DNA from: Muribaculaceae bacterium
Lineage (GTDB): Bacteria > Bacteroidota > Bacteroidia > Bacteroidales > Muribaculaceae
DNA length: 64,000 bases
Direction: 5' to 3'
Assembly (NCBI GenBank): GCA_022510405.1
Contig: JAFLTP010000015.1
Coordinates: 1-64,000, forward strand
This document shows, piece by piece, positions 23,780 through 32,226 of the stretch. Each line of letters starts with the position of its first letter. Position 1 is the first letter of the stretch. The notes beneath the pieces are model-generated. The model made no database searches, was not told the origin of the DNA, and worked only from the letters and a program-made list of their open reading frames with translations. The translations under genes and the position numbers were made by a program.

Positions 23780-26182
23780 ATGATTAAGATAGGTAATTCA
23801 AATATAGTGGGTGTTTCATTAGGAGACACCCAATTCTCCAAAATCTATAAAGGAGTAGACTTGGTTTGGATAAAAGTTGTTGGTGAAGTAGATTTATCTT
23901 CATTCATTATTCAAAAAGGTAATGAATCTACTGGTGATGTTGTTTTGTGGGATAGAGGAAATCAACAAAAGTTAATTGTTAATGTTGATAATGTACCTAA
24001 ATTCCCTACTTCTAATTATGTTCCTATCGGTATAGTTGCAATTCCATCTTCACAAAATGTTTATGGAGATAATTCAGCTTCAATGATGAGTTTGAAGAAA
24101 ATGAGTTTGTTTGACCCTGATAATGGTTGTGTTCAATATAAAGGTACATGGGATAGATATAATGGTTATTCTGATAATCCTTTATATGGATATACTGGAG
24201 ATACATTAGGAACAACTGTAACCACTTCAACGGCAGCCCAAACATTCTTTAATCAATCAGTTGTTAATTCTAAGATAATTGCTTCATCACCTGGTTATGA
24301 TTGGAAAACTGCATCTCAAATTACAAACTCTACAACTAAAGGAAGTTATCCCGCGGGTTTTTGTTGTTGGAGATATTCAACAGAAGGAACATCACAAGGA
24401 GATTGGTATTTACCTTCCAGTGGTGAATTATATAATACCTTCCAAAAGAATGGAAATATAATTACCAATGTACTTACAAAATTAAAAGATTATGGGTTTG
24501 ATACTGGAAATTACTTCTTAGATTCTTCAACAGATGGTAATTATAGAATTATTGCATGTAGTGAAAGTAGATACGACCAATGTTGGTATTACAATGCAAC
24601 AAGTACATTATTATATGGTGGAAATGTAAATATTTATAGTAAAGTTGTTGGTTTAACTACTATTACAGCATTTTGTAATATAGATAATAGTACAGATGGA
24701 GGTGGTGGTACAATTACTCCAGAACCTGATGTTACTTATTATGATGTTACTATAATATTCGATAGTGGTATAAATTCAGTTACAATTAAAAGTTCAAGTA
24801 TGAATACAACGGTTAGAAATTCAGGTGAAGTTATAAAAGTTAAAGAAGGCGATACAATTACTTGGAGTGTAACTTATAAAGATGGTTATATGGAAGGAAA
24901 TAATTGTAGTGGTTCAATGACTATCAATAAGAATGAAACTATTTCAATAAGTTCTATTATAATGCCAAAATTTGAATTTAATCCTTATAGAGAAATTCAT
25001 TATTCAAGTCCATCTGTATTAGATGTAAGTAATTTAGGTTGGAAACAAAATATTATTTCAAATAGTTATGATTCTGATTTAGGATATAATAGAATTATAT
25101 TTGATAATGATGTTACTGAAATACCTGATAATTTCTTCAATGGAGCAGAACAGTTACAAGAAATAAACTGGATTCCAGTTGGTATTTTAAAAATAGGAAA
25201 TAATTTTGTTAGAGGTTGTTGGAGAATGTATGGATTTTGTGGATTTAGCGATTTAGAAAATTCTGTTGAACTTGGTGATTATTTTATGGCTGAAATTTCA
25301 GAAAATGTTATCAATTCAATTAAATGGGAAAATATTTCTAAAATAGGAAATTACTTCTTATATAATAATTCAATTACAGATTTAATATTAAAAGATATTG
25401 AAGAATTAGAAGAAATAGGTGATAGATTCTTAGATAAGTGTTATAAACTAAAATCTATTGAGCTGAATAATTTACCGAAGTTATATTATATTGGCAATTA
25501 TTTCAGATATGGTCAATCGGGAGTATTATACGATAGTCTAACCAAATTTATTATTAAAGAAACACCTAATTTGACTGAAATAGGTAATATGTTTTTAAAT
25601 CGTTCTTCTGATATTAATGAATTAGATTTAAGTGGTATTAGTAATGTAAGAAAAATAAATGATTATTTTATGTATCAATGTAGTAAAGTTAAAGGAATAA
25701 ATGATTTATCTATATTTTCTAATGCTACCTATATAGGAAATAATTTTTTAAATAACACTATAATATCAGTAATAGATTTATCTCAATTTAAAAATGCTTT
25801 ATATATTGGAGATAATTTTATGAGTAACATTAGCATTAGCAATAATAATAGAAATATATCATTTTTAGATTTAACAATATTACCAAGAAATATTAATCAT
25901 ATTGGAGATAATTTTATGAGTGATAATTATATAGAAAAGGTAAATTTATCTATAACATGGGATATAAATGAATTAGGAAATAATCTATTTTATACAAATA
26001 GATGTAATATGACTTTTATAATTAATTCGCCAAATAAATTATTAGATAATATTATTAATAAGATATATTTTAATTATAATGGTAAAACATATTATGTTAA
26101 CGATGAACTGATTGAACAATATAAAGAAGTTGTTCCAAAGTGTGCAGATTTATTCAAACCTTTATCAGAATATAATGAATAA
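23780..26182 (+). CDS. large adhesin-like fibre protein with lectin-like and LRR domains (800 aa)
   Basis: Residues about 1-40 resemble a fibre-attachment module (MIKIGNSNIVGVSLGDTQFSKIYKG). Residues about 90-310 look like a lectin-like/DUF1566-like domain (DWYLPSSGELYN; CWYYNATSTLLYGG). A Gly/Pro linker and an Ig-like domain (320-400) follow, then about 12 BspA-like LRR repeats (IGNYFLYNN, IGDNFMSN). It is the best candidate for the receptor-binding protein. Confidence 0.8.
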   Translation: MIKIGNSNIVGVSLGDTQFSKIYKGVDLVWIKVVGEVDLSSFIIQKGNESTGDVVLWDRGNQQKLIVNVDNVPKFPTSNYVPIGIVAIPSSQNVYGDNSASMMSLKKMSLFDPDNGCVQYKGTWDRYNGYSDNPLYGYTGDTLGTTVTTSTAAQTFFNQSVVNSKIIASSPGYDWKTASQITNSTTKGSYPAGFCCWRYSTEGTSQGDWYLPSSGELYNTFQKNGNIITNVLTKLKDYGFDTGNYFLDSSTDGNYRIIACSESRYDQCWYYNATSTLLYGGNVNIYSKVVGLTTITAFCNIDNSTDGGGGTITPEPDVTYYDVTIIFDSGINSVTIKSSSMNTTVRNSGEVIKVKEGDTITWSVTYKDGYMEGNNCSGSMTINKNETISISSIIMPKFEFNPYREIHYSSPSVLDVSNLGWKQNIISNSYDSDLGYNRIIFDNDVTEIPDNFFNGAEQLQEINWIPVGILKIGNNFVRGCWRMYGFCGFSDLENSVELGDYFMAEISENVINSIKWENISKIGNYFLYNNSITDLILKDIEELEEIGDRFLDKCYKLKSIELNNLPKLYYIGNYFRYGQSGVLYDSLTKFIIKETPNLTEIGNMFLNRSSDINELDLSGISNVRKINDYFMYQCSKVKGINDLSIFSNATYIGNNFLNNTIISVIDLSQFKNALYIGDNFMSNISISNNNRNISFLDLTILPRNINHIGDNFMSDNYIEKVNLSITWDINELGNNLFYTNRCNMTFIINSPNKLLDNIINKIYFNYNGKTYYVNDELIEQYKEVVPKCADLFKPLSEYNE

Positions 26183-26185
26183 ATT

Positions 26186-26211
26186 AAAGAGGTGGAAATT
26201 TCCACCTCTTT
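26186..26211. terminator. bidirectional terminator between convergent genes
   Basis: A 26-bp perfect palindrome with AAAGAGGTGGAAA as one half and T-rich flanks on both strands. It separates the fibre operon from the antisense cluster. Confidence 0.9.
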
Positions 26212-27024
26212 TTAATGATATGATTTTATAATTGGTAATTCTTCATTACACTTAATATCATAGTCAGTTAGTTTCACTTGTTTTCCATTACTATATTTAA
26301 TGGTTATAGATTGAATTTCCATATCATAATATTGAAGGTTCTTAGTAAACTGATTATACATATCGGGGTATAATGATACATATTCTGACTCATGTGGTCC
26401 TATATTACAATCTGCTTTATATGTGAAAACATAGTTTCTCATTCCTTTATTGAATTGTAAGTTTTCTTCATCGTCAATATAGGCAACTTCTACTTCCATT
26501 TCGGTAATAGGGTATCTTGATGATGTATTGAAATATTGAATAGCAGGATATATTAAATTAGTTTCACGGTCTTGAACCATCATCCCATATATCATAAATC
26601 CATTAGGTGCAGCATTCGTCTTAAGAATTTTATTTATAATAGGGTGCATTATATTTCCAAAACTTTCATCGTCATATTCCAAACCTTGTAATTCATATTG
26701 ACAATAGTAATGGAGAAGTAATATTGGGGAGTAGTGCATTACATTCTCCGGATGTGTTATAGATAATTTTTTTGCCTTGTTAGACAATTCCTTATCAACT
26801 ATAATATCCATTTTAACAAATCGGAGAGTGTCCATTTTAAAATGTGGTCTTTTTGTACTAATCAAAACGGAGTCTCCACTATATGCCACTATCCTTATTT
26901 CACTTTCTTCATCATCATCACTATAATAGTATGGAGAATAAAATAGACCTGAATATTCTTTTCTTTCCGCATATACTGTAAGGGAAACAACCAATGTGAT
27001 AATGATATAAAAAATCTTCTTCAT
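26212..27024 (-). CDS. exported protein of the prophage, candidate lysogenic-conversion gene (270 aa)
   Basis: A clear Sec signal peptide (MKKIFYIIITLVVSLTVYA, cut after about residue 19) starts a secreted protein with acidic patches (YYSDDDEES). The family is not recognised. It lies antisense inside the late virion genes together with other small genes, the usual place for morons expressed by the prophage. It would act in the periplasm or outside; whether it changes host surface, entry or nutrition cannot be read. Confidence 0.65.
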   Translation of the reverse strand: MKKIFYIIITLVVSLTVYAERKEYSGLFYSPYYYSDDDEESEIRIVAYSGDSVLISTKRPHFKMDTLRFVKMDIIVDKELSNKAKKLSITHPENVMHYSPILLLHYYCQYELQGLEYDDESFGNIMHPIINKILKTNAAPNGFMIYGMMVQDRETNLIYPAIQYFNTSSRYPITEMEVEVAYIDDEENLQFNKGMRNYVFTYKADCNIGPHESEYVSLYPDMYNQFTKNLQYYDMEIQSITIKYSNGKQVKLTDYDIKCNEELPIIKSYH

Positions 27025-27153
27025 TTTAAATTAATTTTAGACTTCTAAATTAGTAAATTTCCATAATACCCACAAATGCACCAGATTAACTCTGATGTAT
27101 TCTGAATATTAGGATATAAATTTATATTACCTCAATATTAAGTCTTACGAGGT

Positions 27154-27477
27154 TTAATCTGTTGTATTCACATAATACTCAAAATCTTCACCTTTAAGAT
27201 TATCCAAACACCATTCATCTAACTTGTAGTATAAATCGGCATAGAGTTTAGAATATTCATTATTCTTATTGTACCAACACCAGCACCGGTGGTTCAAAAC
27301 CATTACCAGTTCAGTAACATACACCTTATTATTCTTCCACTCATTGAATGCCCTATTGTAGGTGTCTTTGATTGCATCTATTCCGAAATGATCTGCAATG
27401 TCAAAGTCATTCCAAAAAGTAGTTTTAGGAACATATCCAGTCAATTCAGTTATGTTCCATTTTGAAAATATTGCCAT
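27154..27477 (-). CDS. antisense cluster protein (107 aa), unknown
   Basis: The start at 27477 (MAIFSKWNITELTGY) is preferred over the upstream TTG at 27486. The protein is Trp/Tyr-rich (CWCWYNKNNEYSKLYADLYY) and helical, with no signal peptide. It lies 1 bp downstream of the 58 aa gene, so it belongs to the cluster operon. Function unknown. Confidence 0.6.
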   Translation of the reverse strand: MAIFSKWNITELTGYVPKTTFWNDFDIADHFGIDAIKDTYNRAFNEWKNNKVYVTELVMVLNHRCWCWYNKNNEYSKLYADLYYKLDEWCLDNLKGEDFEYYVNTTD

Positions 27478-27478
27478 A

Positions 27479-27655
27479 TCAATCAAATTTTAAGTTAGTA
27501 TCTGTCATAAACTTCAACTCAAACCAATAACAGTCAGGTTGATTTAATCCGTAGTAGTTGATGATTTGATAGCGACTGAAATTGCCACTATAAAACATTG
27601 TAACCACTTTCCCATTTGTTTTGGAATCCTTATATCTAATCCTCCAAGTTGCCAT
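27479..27655 (-). CDS. small protein (58 aa), paralogue of the 52 aa protein
   Basis: It begins MATWRIRYKDSKTNGKVV and ends in YWFELKFMTD. The pattern W-R-[IV]-[RK]-Y ... GKV ... Y-x-G-[ND]-[FI]-S ... GL-N-x-x-D-x-YW-[FY]-EL is shared with the 52 aa protein at 27782-27940. No known family. Confidence 0.6.
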   Translation of the reverse strand: MATWRIRYKDSKTNGKVVTMFYSGNFSRYQIINYYGLNQPDCYWFELKFMTDTNLKFD

Positions 27656-27785
27656 AGTAGTCTAAATCGTATAATCTTTCTGTTTCACTTACGAAGTCAT
27701 TTATTGTATCAGTCGGTAAGTATTGTATAAGTTCATTCAATACAGTTTCATTACCGAGTCTTTCAATTAGTTCTTCGATACTCAT
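27636..27785 (-). CDS. small protein (49 aa), unknown
   Basis: It begins MSIEELIERLGNETVLNELI; helical and acidic. It overlaps the 58 aa gene by 20 bp and the 52 aa gene by 4 bp (ATGA), so it is translationally coupled between the two paralogues. Function unknown. Confidence 0.55.
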   Translation of the reverse strand: MSIEELIERLGNETVLNELIQYLPTDTINDFVSETERLYDLDYYGNLED

Positions 27786-27940
27786 TTCTCTATAAGTTCA
27801 AGTTCGTACCAATAAACATCTTCATTCTCTAATCCGAAAAATTCTATAACCTCTTTTTCAGATATATCACCATAATATACAGTGGTGGAAACTTTACCAC
27901 CACTGTACTTGTCAATGTACTTTACTCTCCAGTATGTCAT
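27782..27940 (-). CDS. small protein (52 aa), paralogue of the 58 aa protein
   Basis: It begins MTYWRVKYIDKYSGGKVSTT and ends YWYELELIEK. It overlaps the next gene as ATGA and the zinc-finger gene upstream by 1 bp. It belongs to a two-member family in this cluster. Function unknown. Confidence 0.6.
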   Translation of the reverse strand: MTYWRVKYIDKYSGGKVSTTVYYGDISEKEVIEFFGLENEDVYWYELELIEK

Positions 27941-28137
27941 TACTTATTGATTTTATTGAGGTATTGACACATTGTAAGTCTTGTAGGGATTACTACATAG
28001 GCATTACATTCGTCACATACTCTACCTGCTGTTTTGATTGGATGTGGGTCATTGCCATATCCTTCATACTCTCTGCCACATATAGGGCAAATTTTCTTTC
28101 TCGGTTCTCTTACCTTTTTTTCTTTCTTTTCTTCCAT
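27940..28137 (-). CDS. zinc-ribbon small protein (65 aa)
   Basis: CPICGREYEGYGNDPHPI ... CDEC gives a four-cysteine zinc-binding knuckle pair. Similar Cys4 proteins of about this size are common in Bacteroides phages. The N-terminus is Lys/Glu/Arg-rich. First gene of the antisense cluster, 319 bp from the divergent protease gene; a regulatory role for the cluster is possible. Confidence 0.75.
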   Translation of the reverse strand: MEEKKEKKVREPRKKICPICGREYEGYGNDPHPIKTAGRVCDECNAYVVIPTRLTMCQYLNKINK

Positions 28138-28269
28138 TGTTATGAAATTTAGATGTTAATAAAGTTTGTAAATCTCTGTGTATTAATGTTTTAGAATTAT
28201 AGTGCTAAATTAATACTGTTTCAATTCGCCTGAAAATATTTTCATAACAAAATTTAAGATTTTTTAACT

Positions 28270-28396
28270 TTTTAACACTCTCAATATCAGACAATTACGA
28301 TTTTAACACTCTTAAAACAATATGACTATAATACAGAATTAGAAAAGGTTAAATAAGTAATTTGCTATATATACCATTTTACTTATTTTACCTTTT
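28270..28396. promoter_or_regulatory. divergent control region between cluster and head genes
   Basis: TTTTAACACTCT occurs twice (28270-28281 and 28301-28312). An 18-nt imperfect inverted repeat with arms 28343-28360 and 28379-28396 (core AGGTWAAATAAGTAA) follows. In the 319-bp gap 28138-28456 these are the only notable structures besides the late motif at 28427. They could be operators or a divergent promoter pair. Confidence 0.5.
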
Positions 28397-28426
28397 TCTC
28401 CTTGTATCTTATTTATTTGAAAAGAT

Positions 28427-28443
28427 TTATTTTTAATAAAATA
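28427..28443 (+). promoter_or_regulatory. late-class promoter motif copy 4
   Basis: TTATTTTTAATAAAATA, 13 bp before the protease gene. Confidence 0.6.
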
Positions 28444-28456
28444 AGATAGTATAGAA

Positions 28457-29023
28457 ATGAAGGAAATAAGACAGTCAAATGAGTATGTGAATATTGAAGA
28501 CCGTCATGTAACTGGATATGCTTTAGTCTTTGAAACTCCTTCTGATAATATTAGTGGTTGGATTGAAACAATTAAGAGAGGTGCAGTTACATCTGATACT
28601 ATTTCTAATTCAATCGTATTAGCAAAATTGAACCATAATGATGATAAAATACTTGCTCGTTCTTATTACGGTAAAGGAACATTATCATTAGAAGTAGATG
28701 AAAGAGGTTTAAAATATGATTTTGAAGCACCTAATACTGCATTAGGTGATGAACTATTAGAATATTTAAAAAGAGGTGATATAAATTCATCTTCATTTGC
28801 TTTTACTATATCAAAAGAACCTAATTCAGATAAATGGTATAAAAAGGATGGAGTAATATATAGGGATATATATAAGATAGATAAATTGTATGATGTAAGC
28901 CCTGTATTCATTAGTGCCTATGAATCCGCAGAATGTAGTAAAAGATTTAGTGAAATAGAAGCACAATCAAAAGAAATAGATACTAAAATGAATTTACTCA
29001 AATTAGAAATTGAGTTTATGTAA
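28457..29023 (+). CDS. prohead protease, HK97 family (188 aa)
   Basis: The herpes/HK97-type serine protease fold shows VTGYALVFETPS (18-29), the catalytic His60 in KLNHNDDK and nucleophile Ser in GDINSSSFAF (111-113). It trims the capsid delta domain during head maturation. It precedes the capsid gene directly. A late-type motif stands before it. Confidence 0.9.
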   Translation: MKEIRQSNEYVNIEDRHVTGYALVFETPSDNISGWIETIKRGAVTSDTISNSIVLAKLNHNDDKILARSYYGKGTLSLEVDERGLKYDFEAPNTALGDELLEYLKRGDINSSSFAFTISKEPNSDKWYKKDGVIYRDIYKIDKLYDVSPVFISAYESAECSKRFSEIEAQSKEIDTKMNLLKLEIEFM

Positions 29024-29044
29024 TTTAAAAAATATTGAAATATA

Positions 29045-29059
29045 TTATTTTTATATATA
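29045..29059 (+). promoter_or_regulatory. late-class promoter motif copy 5
   Basis: TTATTTTTATATATA abuts the capsid start codon. At this distance the transcript would be leaderless or start further up, so it may be only a partial or fortuitous copy. Confidence 0.35.
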
Positions 29060-30370
29060 ATGGAAGATAAAACTATACTCTTATCTGAAAAAAATGAATT
29101 AAAGAAAGAAGCATTTAATATAATTGAAAATTGTAAGTCAGAAATTAGAGGTCTTACTGATGAAGAAAATGAAAGAATAAATGCAATAAAAGAAAGATTA
29201 AGTGCTATTGATGAAGAACTTCGTTCATGTAATGAAGATAAGAAAGAAGAAGAAAATCGTTCTGAAAATTCTGAAAATAATGATGAAGAAAAAGAAACTT
29301 CATCAAATGAATCAGAAGAAACAGAAGATAATAAAGAAGAAAATAAGGAGGAGGAAGAAGAAAGAAATGTTCCTCTTAACGATAAAAATATAGAAAAAAA
29401 TATTGAAAAGAATATAATGGAAAAGAATTTTTCAATTTTAACTGCAATCCGTAACATTGCTAATAATCAACCTCAAGATGAAGTAACTGCTGCTGTTCTT
29501 GCAGAAGGTAATAGAGAAATGAGAAAAGCAGGTTTGAATTTTGTAGGTCAAATCCAACTTCCTGTTGAAACTCGTTCTTTAACAGTTGCTGATGAAGGTG
29601 AAGATGTAGTTGCTACTGATTTTATGGATATAATCAAACCACTACAAGCAAGAAACGTAATGATTCAAGCAGGTGCAAGATTTGTTAGTGGTTTAGTTGG
29701 TGATATCCAATATCCAGTTATGAGTAATGCTAATTGTACTTGGGAAGGTGAAACTGCTCCTGCAAAGGATGGTTCTAACGCATTTACTAACATTAAACTT
29801 TCTCCAAAGAGATTAACAACTTATGTTCCTATTTCAAAACAATTCTTAATTCAAGATTCAGTTGGTGCTGAACAAGCAATTAGAGAAGAAATTATCAATG
29901 CTATTAATGCTAAACTTGAAGCAACTATTTTAGGAACTGAAGCAGGTACAGCAACACAACCTGGTGGTTTGTTAGAAAATGTAACTAATTCAGTTAATAA
30001 TTTTGCATCACTTTGTGACCTTGAAGCATCATTAGAAGAAGCAAATGTTTATGGTGATTTGAAATATATCGTATCTCCAAAAGCAAAATCTGCTCTTAGA
30101 AATATGGCTAAATCAACTAAATCAACTCAATTAGTTTATGAAAATGGTGAAGTTGATGGAACTGCTGCTCTTTGTACTTCTCATGTTAAGGAAACAAACT
30201 TTGTATATGGTGATTTCTCACAATATATAATTGCTCAATGGGGTAACTTAGATATTACAGTAGATAATGTAACTCTTGCAGGTGAAGGTCAAATTAAACT
30301 TATCGTTAATGCTTATTTTGATGCTAAACCACTTCGTAAAGAAGCATTTGTAACAGGTAAAATTGCCTAA
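29060..30370 (+). CDS. HK97-type major capsid protein with delta domain (436 aa)
   Basis: Residues 1-125 are a highly charged coiled coil (Lys/Glu/Asn-rich), the delta scaffold domain that the protease removes. The mature part starts around residue 130 and shows the HK97 core: NLVFVGQIQLPVETRS-like strand, IIKPLQARNVMIQAGARFV, LEATILGTEAGT and KYIVSPKAKSALRNM. It follows the protease gene. The long, Asn/Glu-rich delta domain is typical of Bacteroidales phages. Confidence 0.93.
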   Translation: MEDKTILLSEKNELKKEAFNIIENCKSEIRGLTDEENERINAIKERLSAIDEELRSCNEDKKEEENRSENSENNDEEKETSSNESEETEDNKEENKEEEEERNVPLNDKNIEKNIEKNIMEKNFSILTAIRNIANNQPQDEVTAAVLAEGNREMRKAGLNFVGQIQLPVETRSLTVADEGEDVVATDFMDIIKPLQARNVMIQAGARFVSGLVGDIQYPVMSNANCTWEGETAPAKDGSNAFTNIKLSPKRLTTYVPISKQFLIQDSVGAEQAIREEIINAINAKLEATILGTEAGTATQPGGLLENVTNSVNNFASLCDLEASLEEANVYGDLKYIVSPKAKSALRNMAKSTKSTQLVYENGEVDGTAALCTSHVKETNFVYGDFSQYIIAQWGNLDITVDNVTLAGEGQIKLIVNAYFDAKPLRKEAFVTGKIA

Positions 30371-30392
30371 ATAAATAAAATATAAATCAATT

Positions 30393-30896
30393 ATGTTCAT
30401 AACCTTAGACTTAGTAAAGCAACATTTGAATATAGATGAATATTTCCATGATGATGATGAATATATCAATCATCTAATCCTTGTTGCAGAAAAGGTTGTT
30501 GAAAAACATATTGATTGTGATTTTAGTGTATTGGTGGACGATATGGGGATGATACCATCCCCTATTCGTCATGCCATACTTCTATTTATTGGTAATTTAT
30601 ATCAGTCAAGAGAATCAGTAAGTTTTTCAAATGCAACTGAATTACCTCTTTCATTCCGATATTTATTAGACTTATATATGGATTATTCAGGGAATATGGA
30701 TATAAAACCTGATAAACCTAAAAAGAGAGTTGAAGTAAAAAGAGAAGAAAAACCTATTGAAAAACCTGAATATGAACCATTAGCACCTATGAGACCTCCA
30801 AAAGAAAATGAACATTGTGGAAAATCTCATAAAGGAAATAATGAGTACGAATTATTCATGCAAGATGTAGAACATAGAAATAGAGAACAGGAATAG
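30393..30896 (+). CDS. head-tail connector, gp6-like (167 aa)
   Basis: The N-terminal 100 residues (LDLVKQHLNIDEYFHDDDEYINHLILVAEKVVEKHI) match the Phage_connect_1 / HK97 gp6-type adaptor that binds under the portal. The C-terminal 55 residues are a Pro/Lys/Glu-rich tail absent from most family members. It starts the connector row. Confidence 0.85.
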   Translation: MFITLDLVKQHLNIDEYFHDDDEYINHLILVAEKVVEKHIDCDFSVLVDDMGMIPSPIRHAILLFIGNLYQSRESVSFSNATELPLSFRYLLDLYMDYSGNMDIKPDKPKKRVEVKREEKPIEKPEYEPLAPMRPPKENEHCGKSHKGNNEYELFMQDVEHRNREQE

Positions 30897-30898
30897 TT

Positions 30899-31225
30899 AT
30901 GAGAGCAGGATTATTGACAGAATCAATTTCAATATATCAACCTTTTAATAGAGATACCAAATATGGAGTATCTACTAAAACTGACTATGTTCCTTATATA
31001 GATTCTACAAGAGCAAGAGTAATAAATCAAAAAGGAACAAGGACTAATGAAAATAATGAAATAGTATATGCTTATACTGTTACATTTATCATTAGAGGAT
31101 ATCATAAGATTGATGATTATATGAGAATTAAGTGGAAAGATAAATTTTATAGAATATTAAACATTGTTCCTGCTACTGCTCATTATAACGAAATACAAAT
31201 AGATACAGAATTGGTAAATGACTAA
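30899..31225 (+). CDS. head-closure / head-tail adaptor protein (108 aa)
   Basis: SISIYQPFNRDTKYGVSTKTDY and the C-terminal DKFYRILNIVPATAHYNEIQIDTELV fit the Phage_H_T_join (SPP1 gp16-like) family. It plugs the connector after packaging. It lies 2 bp after the gp6-like gene. Confidence 0.85.
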   Translation: MRAGLLTESISIYQPFNRDTKYGVSTKTDYVPYIDSTRARVINQKGTRTNENNEIVYAYTVTFIIRGYHKIDDYMRIKWKDKFYRILNIVPATAHYNEIQIDTELVND

Positions 31226-31679
31226 TAAAACTATTGATGTAAGTGATTTGAATAAACTTGAATCAAAATTGGATATCTTAGACAGAGATGTAAAAGATAA
31301 AATACTTTATTCATCATTAGTTAAAGGTGGTAAAATTTTAGTTGATGCTACTAAACAATCATTAGTAGCAAAAATGGGAGTTTCTGCTACAAGACCAGTT
31401 CGTAAGAAAAATGGTATTGGATTTTATAAACCATTAGTTGAAGGTGTAATGATGAGTGGAGATAAACCATATTGTGAAGTAAAGGTACATATTTTAGGAC
31501 AAGGTTATTTAAGATGGTTTGAAACTGGTACTCAAATTAGACAGACTTCAAAAGGTTACAATCGTGGTTCTATTACTGCATTAAATTTCTTTTTGAATGC
31601 TAAACAATCTTCATTCTCACAAATGCAAAAAACAATAAATGAGAATTTGGATAAACAAATAAATAAAATTATGAGATAG
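31218..31679 (+). CDS. tail-completion protein, HK97 gp10-like (153 aa)
   Basis: SKLDILDRDVKDKILYSSLVKGGKILVDATKQ and GYLRWFETGTQIRQ fit the HK97 gp10 family. It overlaps the adaptor gene by 8 bp, consistent with an ordered head-tail joining set. Confidence 0.85.
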   Translation: MTNKTIDVSDLNKLESKLDILDRDVKDKILYSSLVKGGKILVDATKQSLVAKMGVSATRPVRKKNGIGFYKPLVEGVMMSGDKPYCEVKVHILGQGYLRWFETGTQIRQTSKGYNRGSITALNFFLNAKQSSFSQMQKTINENLDKQINKIMR

Positions 31680-31683
31680 ACAA

Positions 31684-32133
31684 ATGAGAAAATCCACTAT
31701 AAGAATTGGGGAAGCAATTTATTCAATATTAAAACCATTTAAAAGGGTCTATCCTTTAGTTGCAGATGAAGGTACTAATTTTCCATTTGTAGTTTATGGG
31801 AGAAATTCGGGTTATTCTCAATCAGATAAAGACGGAATTTATTCTGCTATTGCTAATGTTAATGTTAAAGTTGCTGCACAAGAATATGATGAAAGTGTAG
31901 AATTAGCAGATAAGATTGTAAATGAAATGGAAAAGACAGTTGGTGATGTTCAAGGTTTTAATATATGGCAAATAAGAATGATTGATAGTAATGAAGTATT
32001 TTTTGAAAATGCTTTTATACAGGAAATGCAATTCCAAGTAGAATTTTCAACTACTGAATATGTGAATAATTCTAAACCTGAAAAACCTAATCACGGAAAC
32101 CCTGATTTTAATAAACCTAATCACAAACATTGA
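31684..32133 (+). CDS. tail terminator protein, DUF3168-like (149 aa)
   Basis: AIYSILKPFKRVYPLVADEGTNFPFVVYGR and the EFSTTEYV strand resemble DUF3168/gpU-type tail terminators that cap the tail tube. The last 20 residues are Pro/Asn/His-rich and look disordered. It is the end of the connector row. Confidence 0.8.
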   Translation: MRKSTIRIGEAIYSILKPFKRVYPLVADEGTNFPFVVYGRNSGYSQSDKDGIYSAIANVNVKVAAQEYDESVELADKIVNEMEKTVGDVQGFNIWQIRMIDSNEVFFENAFIQEMQFQVEFSTTEYVNNSKPEKPNHGNPDFNKPNHKH

Positions 32134-32139
32134 TAAATG

Positions 32140-32155
32140 TTATTTTTAATAAATA
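32140..32155 (+). promoter_or_regulatory. late-class promoter motif copy 6
   Basis: TTATTTTTAATAAATA, 71 bp before the tail-tube gene. A hairpin follows at 32165. Confidence 0.6.
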
Positions 32156-32164
32156 GAAAAATAA

Positions 32165-32188
32165 TCATTGGAAACAATGAGGTTTTTT
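32165..32188 (+). terminator. leader hairpin before the tail-tube gene
   Basis: TCATTG-GAAA-CAATGA followed by GGTTTTTT. It lies downstream of the promoter motif and upstream of the gene, so it may be an attenuator or a terminator for readthrough. Confidence 0.55.
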
Positions 32189-32226
32189 CTAAATAAATTT
32201 AGAAAAATATGATGATATAAGATATT

